This document shows, piece after piece, positions 5,285-5,375 of a stretch of DNA of 5,375 nt. The notes beneath the pieces were generated by a model. The model had not been told where the DNA came from. It saw nothing but the letters and a program-made list of their open reading frames with translations, and ran no database searches. The first letter of the stretch is position 1. Each line of letters begins with the position of its first letter. This DNA comes from Acidimicrobiia bacterium (GTDB lineage: Bacteria > Actinomycetota > Acidimicrobiia > Acidimicrobiales > AC-14): the NCBI GenBank assembly GCA_019243595.1, contig JAFAUA010000139.1, positions 1-5,375 on the forward strand, in the 5' to 3' direction. Made by a program: the position numbers and the translations under genes.

Positions 5285-5375
5285 GTGCAGGGAGTGATCA
5301 AGAGTTACGACCCGGGGACTGGGGAAGGTGTGCTGATCCGCGACACCGACCGCAGCGAGTACGACCTGGCGCCCA
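5285..5375 (+). CDS. Cold-shock-domain-like protein (N-terminal part, cut by window edge)
   Basis: Thirty codons are visible from GTG 5285, reading MQGVIKSYDPGTGEGVLIRD and then TDRSEYDLAP. The pattern GVIKSYDPGTGEGVLIRD aligns with the first strands of a cold shock domain (compare GTVKWFNxxKGFGFI), an OB-fold that binds single-stranded RNA or DNA. The aromatic residues of the RNP1-like motif KGFGFI are replaced (TGEGVLI), so binding may differ from classical CspA. The start is supported by GGAGG at 5271-5275, nine bases upstream. The gene diverges from thiL and probably shares a compact promoter region with it. The fold assignment is moderate because only the beginning is visible; the coding frame itself is likely real. 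Confidence 0.65.
   Translation, partial: MQGVIKSYDPGTGEGVLIRDTDRSEYDLAP

Noticed and set aside
1..5375. CRISPR arrays, tRNA or rRNA genes, insertion sequences
   Set aside because: No regularly spaced repeats, no tRNA-like or rRNA sequence, and no transposase or terminal inverted repeats were seen.

Overview
The window is GC-rich, densely packed chromosomal DNA with short intergenic gaps and several starts without a clear Shine-Dalgarno site. Together with the protein sequences (a four-cysteine L28, an ECF41-like sigma factor with a SnoaL tail, a DrrA/DrrB-like exporter) this suggests a high-GC actinobacterium, possibly of the Acidimicrobiia. The class-level guess rests on remembered sequence similarity and is an inference.

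Layout from left to right: the N-terminal part of a DhaL/DAK2 (YloV-like) protein on the minus strand (1-433, running off the left edge); rpmB for ribosomal protein L28 on the plus strand (472-687), transcribed away from it; a 151-base gap holding a GC-rich hairpin and a palindromic GTCGAC repeat (688-838); an ABC-2 permease and its ATPase in one minus-strand operon (839-2684); an 83-base divergent promoter region; an ECF41-like sigma factor on the plus strand (2768-3640); thiD and thiL on the minus strand, with thiL upstream and directly abutting thiD (3619-5256); and the first 30 codons of a cold-shock-domain-like protein on the plus strand (5285 to the right edge).

Two functional themes are present. 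thiL and thiD encode two kinases of thiamine diphosphate synthesis and look translationally coupled. In many actinobacteria, as I recall, thiL, thiD, rpmB, the DAK2 gene and recG are neighbours; here the sigma factor/ABC exporter module sits between thiD and rpmB, so it looks like an accessory insertion in a conserved housekeeping neighbourhood.

The most interesting observation is the region between the sigma gene and the exporter operon. Each side carries TGTCACA, a 16-base spacer and CGTC, in mirror-image orientation and at nearly equal distance from the two start codons. This matches the promoter I remember for ECF41 sigma factors. It predicts that the sigma factor activates its own gene and the drug-exporter-like ABC operon at the same time. 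ECF41 factors usually accompany carboxymuconolactone decarboxylase, oxidoreductase or epimerase genes instead.
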